NCBI GenBank assembly: GCA_964370765.1
Contig: CAYJKW010000003.1
Coordinates: 1-64,000 of the forward strand
DNA length: 64,000 nucleotides
Reading direction: 5' to 3'
Origin: CAYJBH01 sp964370765
Lineage (GTDB): Bacteria > Bacillota > Clostridia > Oscillospirales > Ruminococcaceae
The notes beneath the pieces are model-generated. The model was given only the letters and a program-made list of their open reading frames with translations. It did not search any database and was not told where the DNA came from. Of the stretch, positions 62,171 through 64,000 are shown one piece after another. Position 1 is the first letter of the stretch; each line of letters opens with the position of its first letter. The translations under genes were made by a program, and so were the position numbers.

Positions 62171-62206
62171 AATACCACCTGTGCATTACAATATGCAGGT
62201 AGTATT
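62171..62206 (-). other. Imperfect hairpin before the LTA-synthase-like gene
   Basis: AATAC plus ACCTG pair with CAGGT plus GTATT with small bulges. No T run follows on the minus strand, and the LTA-synthase ribosome binding site follows directly, so it may slow transcription or stabilise the mRNA between two genes. Confidence 0.4.
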
Positions 62207-62226
62207 GTGTTAGTTAATTATTAAAA

Positions 62227-63264
62227 TTATCTGTTATAGGTAGAACTATTAGTAACTGCACCCTTATATTTAAGCAATAGCACACCAAAAAGAATGAATG
62301 AAGTAGAACTCATTAATATTGCAATAGTGCCTACAACCGACTGCATTCCTCCGACGGAAGGTGCTAGCGTTTCGCTTGAAACAAACTCCGATAGTAATGA
62401 CTGTGTAATTTGTTCTGTAGCAGCTAAACCGATGCTTGACAATACTGATATACCGCCAAATATAAAGCAAAAAATGGCTACTGCTGTTACAGATTTAAGC
62501 TTAGCCTCCCCATACAAAATGGCATGCTTTATTCCGCCTATTACCCTTAAGGATAAGCTATAAAATATAAAAGGAATCGCTAAAATTAAGATAGCAACAA
62601 TTACAATAATAGCAATGATAACACCGGCGGCACCAAATTGTGAAATGCCAAATAGAGCGATAATAATAATAATTGGAATACATAATGCCAAAATTCCAAG
62701 TAATACCATTATTAATATTATCCCAACCTTGTGCATTGTAAATGCAGATGTAGATCGGTTTAAAGGGTTTCGTGATTGAGAATAGAACATCCATAATCCA
62801 ACTAGATGTAGTATGGGAATTATTGATGCTAAAAGTGTTCCGGCCATCTGACCTGCGACTGCAGCAGCAGGATAAAGTGTGTTAGCTGGAGAAGAGTTGA
62901 TAATTGGAAGTATGATTGTAAATATAGTTGATAAGGTGTATAAAATTGTGGCCGTTAAATACAAGCCTGATGTTGCAATTTTTTTTATTATCGGCAATAC
63001 ATCGTATACAGGCATACCGCCGTTATAGGGCGTTTGTTGATAATGCGGTGAGGCCGGTGGCATGGGTTGTTGGTTATAAACAGGTTGTTGCCCATGTGGC
63101 TGTTGTTGCCCATGCTGTGGTTGTTGTTGCCTATGCTGTGGTTGCTGTTGCACATGCTGTGGCTCTTGTATACCCTGATTTTGTGGGTCGATAGGTGAAC
63201 CGCAATAGACACAAAAGCTATTACTGTTTTCGTTTTCTTGATTACATTTTTTGCAAGTTGGCAT
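62227..63264 (-). CDS. Zinc-ribbon multi-spanning membrane protein with Gln/His-rich linker
   Basis: 345 aa. It starts with a zinc ribbon (CKKCNQENENSNSFCVYCG), then a low-complexity linker made of PQHxQQQ repeats (about 30-75), then about six membrane helices. I do not recognise a specific family for the membrane part. GGAGG before the ATG at 63264 sets the start. It follows the AI-2E family gene by 22 bases and probably shares its transcript. Function unknown; zinc-ribbon membrane proteins of this kind are common in Firmicutes and uncharacterised. Confidence 0.75.
   Translation of the reverse strand: MPTCKKCNQENENSNSFCVYCGSPIDPQNQGIQEPQHVQQQPQHRQQQPQHGQQQPHGQQPVYNQQPMPPASPHYQQTPYNGGMPVYDVLPIIKKIATSGLYLTATILYTLSTIFTIILPIINSSPANTLYPAAAVAGQMAGTLLASIIPILHLVGLWMFYSQSRNPLNRSTSAFTMHKVGIILIMVLLGILALCIPIIIIIALFGISQFGAAGVIIAIIVIVAILILAIPFIFYSLSLRVIGGIKHAILYGEAKLKSVTAVAIFCFIFGGISVLSSIGLAATEQITQSLLSEFVSSETLAPSVGGMQSVVGTIAILMSSTSFILFGVLLLKYKGAVTNSSTYNR
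63095..63162. repeat. 21-base in-frame tandem repeat
   Basis: Three units of TGTGG(T/C)TGTTGTTGCC-like sequence, starting at 63095, 63116 and 63137, plus the start of a fourth at 63158. They encode the PQHxQQQ heptads of the zinc-ribbon protein and are a likely site of copy-number variation. Confidence 0.8.
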
Positions 63265-63286
63265 TTTTTCCTCCATTTAAATTGAC

Positions 63287-64000
63287 TTAGGTTGTACTAT
63301 TGTCTTGGTCTTGTTTGTCCTGTGCGACAATAGGATAAGCATCGTTATCTAATCCCTTTTTTGCTAACGCTTTAGCAACAGCGTGACTTGTAAGGTGATA
63401 TAAAACAGCAAAAACCGGGACACCTACTACCATGCCTACTACTCCGAATAACCCGCCACCCACAACTATGGCTACAAGAACCCAGATTGCGTTTAGACCG
63501 GTAGAGTCGCCAAGGATATAGGGACCTAAAATATTGCCATCAAACTGTTGTAGGCCTAGAACAAATATGCCAAACCACAGCGCATCCCATGGGTTGACGA
63601 TTAGAAGTATAAATATGCATGGAATCGCACCTATAAAAGGTCCGAAAAACGGTATAAAGTTTGTAACACCGATTACAACACTTATCAGTGGCACATAGGG
63701 TATTCCAATAATGTTCATGCCGATAGAGCAGATCATTCCGATAATTAGGCTATCAAGTGCCTTTCCTATAATAAATCCGGAAAAAACCTTGTTGGAATGG
63801 GACATTAAGGACATAACTTCAGTTGCACTTTTAACGGATATGGTTGCAAACAATAGTTTTCTGGCCTGCCCCAGTAGCCGTTCTTTTCCGCCTAACATAT
63901 AGATAGAGACTATGAATGCCATTATAATAGTTATTAGGCTATTACCTATCTGGAAAGAATAGTCAACAAGCTGCGGAATTAGGTCGGCAATAAAGCTTGA
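63287..64000 (-). CDS. AI-2E family transporter, 3' part only
   Basis: The gene continues past the right edge, so only the C-terminal part (about 237 residues) is visible. Recognisable are VFSGFIIGKALDSLIIGMIC, NFIPFFGPFIGAIPCIFI, LQQFDGNILGPYILGDSTGL and GGGLFGVVGMVVGVPVFAV, which together identify the AI-2E/UPF0118 family of eight-helix membrane permeases. These include exporters of autoinducer-2 and Na+/H+ antiporters; the substrate here is unknown. The open frame has no stop to the window end. Confidence 0.9.
   Translation of the reverse strand, partial: SSFIADLIPQLVDYSFQIGNSLITIIMAFIVSIYMLGGKERLLGQARKLLFATISVKSATEVMSLMSHSNKVFSGFIIGKALDSLIIGMICSIGMNIIGIPYVPLISVVIGVTNFIPFFGPFIGAIPCIFILLIVNPWDALWFGIFVLGLQQFDGNILGPYILGDSTGLNAIWVLVAIVVGGGLFGVVGMVVGVPVFAVLYHLTSHAVAKALAKKGLDNDAYPIVAQDKQDQDNSTT

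Noticed and set aside
63095..63162. Short tandem repeats considered as a CRISPR remnant
   Set aside because: Units are contiguous, in frame and coding, with no spacers.

Overview
The window looks like a stretch of chromosome from a low-to-moderate GC, Gram-positive anaerobe of the Clostridia (Bacillota). The reasons are a DnaD-like protein paired with a DnaI-like helicase loader, the CdaA/CdaR c-di-AMP pair, HemZ, an LTA-synthase-type sulfatase, a Noc/ParB-like protein, sigma-A promoters close to TTGACA-17-TATAAT, and strong GGAGG ribosome binding sites. I see no insertion sequence, prophage, CRISPR array, rRNA or tRNA. This lineage placement is inference from gene content.

Layout. 0-1.1 kb: a cation exchanger behind a yybP-ykoY-type (Mn2+) riboswitch. 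1.1-9.2 kb (minus): thyA, folA, glgB, a REC-HD-GYP protein and a large hybrid histidine kinase. 9.3-18.4 kb (plus): DnaD-like protein, helicase loader, alanine racemase and hexokinase, followed by three cyclic-di-GMP proteins (one GGDEF-EAL, two membrane GGDEF). 18.5-25.1 kb: an alpha-galactoside uptake and hydrolysis operon (binding protein, two permeases, GH36) with a divergent AraC regulator. 25.3-27.2 kb: an OmpR/EnvZ-type two-component pair. 27.2-29.7 kb: an SGNH protein and MBOAT acyltransferase pair.

29.8-38.4 kb is the most unusual part. It is a lasso-peptide-like modification cassette: a PqqD-type recognition protein, a transglutaminase-like B2 peptidase, two paralogous HprK-like kinases, an ABC exporter, a polyprenyl-phosphate sugar transferase, a membrane-anchored thioredoxin-like protein and an asparagine-synthetase-like cyclase. 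I could find no precursor peptide gene in its intergenic gaps. Three of its transcription units have near-consensus promoters, and two of those overlap perfect inverted repeats.

38.5-42 kb: the rpmG-secE-nusG-rplK-rplA-rplJ-rplL block with L1 and L10 leader elements. It ends at a strong terminator and is not followed by rpoB. 42-51.8 kb (plus): a dense run of small AtpI-like membrane protein, ispDF fusion, cdaA, cdaR, recJ, relA, metallo-hydrolase and hemZ. 51.8-64 kb: Nudix hydrolase, DUF1624-type acetyltransferase-like membrane protein, M29 aminopeptidase, thiI and secA (minus), an EamA transporter (plus), then a Noc/ParB-like protein, LTA-synthase-like sulfatase, a zinc-ribbon membrane protein and a partial AI-2E family transporter that runs off the right edge.

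Taken together, the window combines housekeeping (translation, secretion, replication initiation, isoprenoid, heme and nucleotide synthesis), three nucleotide second messengers (c-di-GMP, c-di-AMP, ppGpp), sugar use, and a surface or secreted-product module centred on the kinase-bearing lasso-like cassette.
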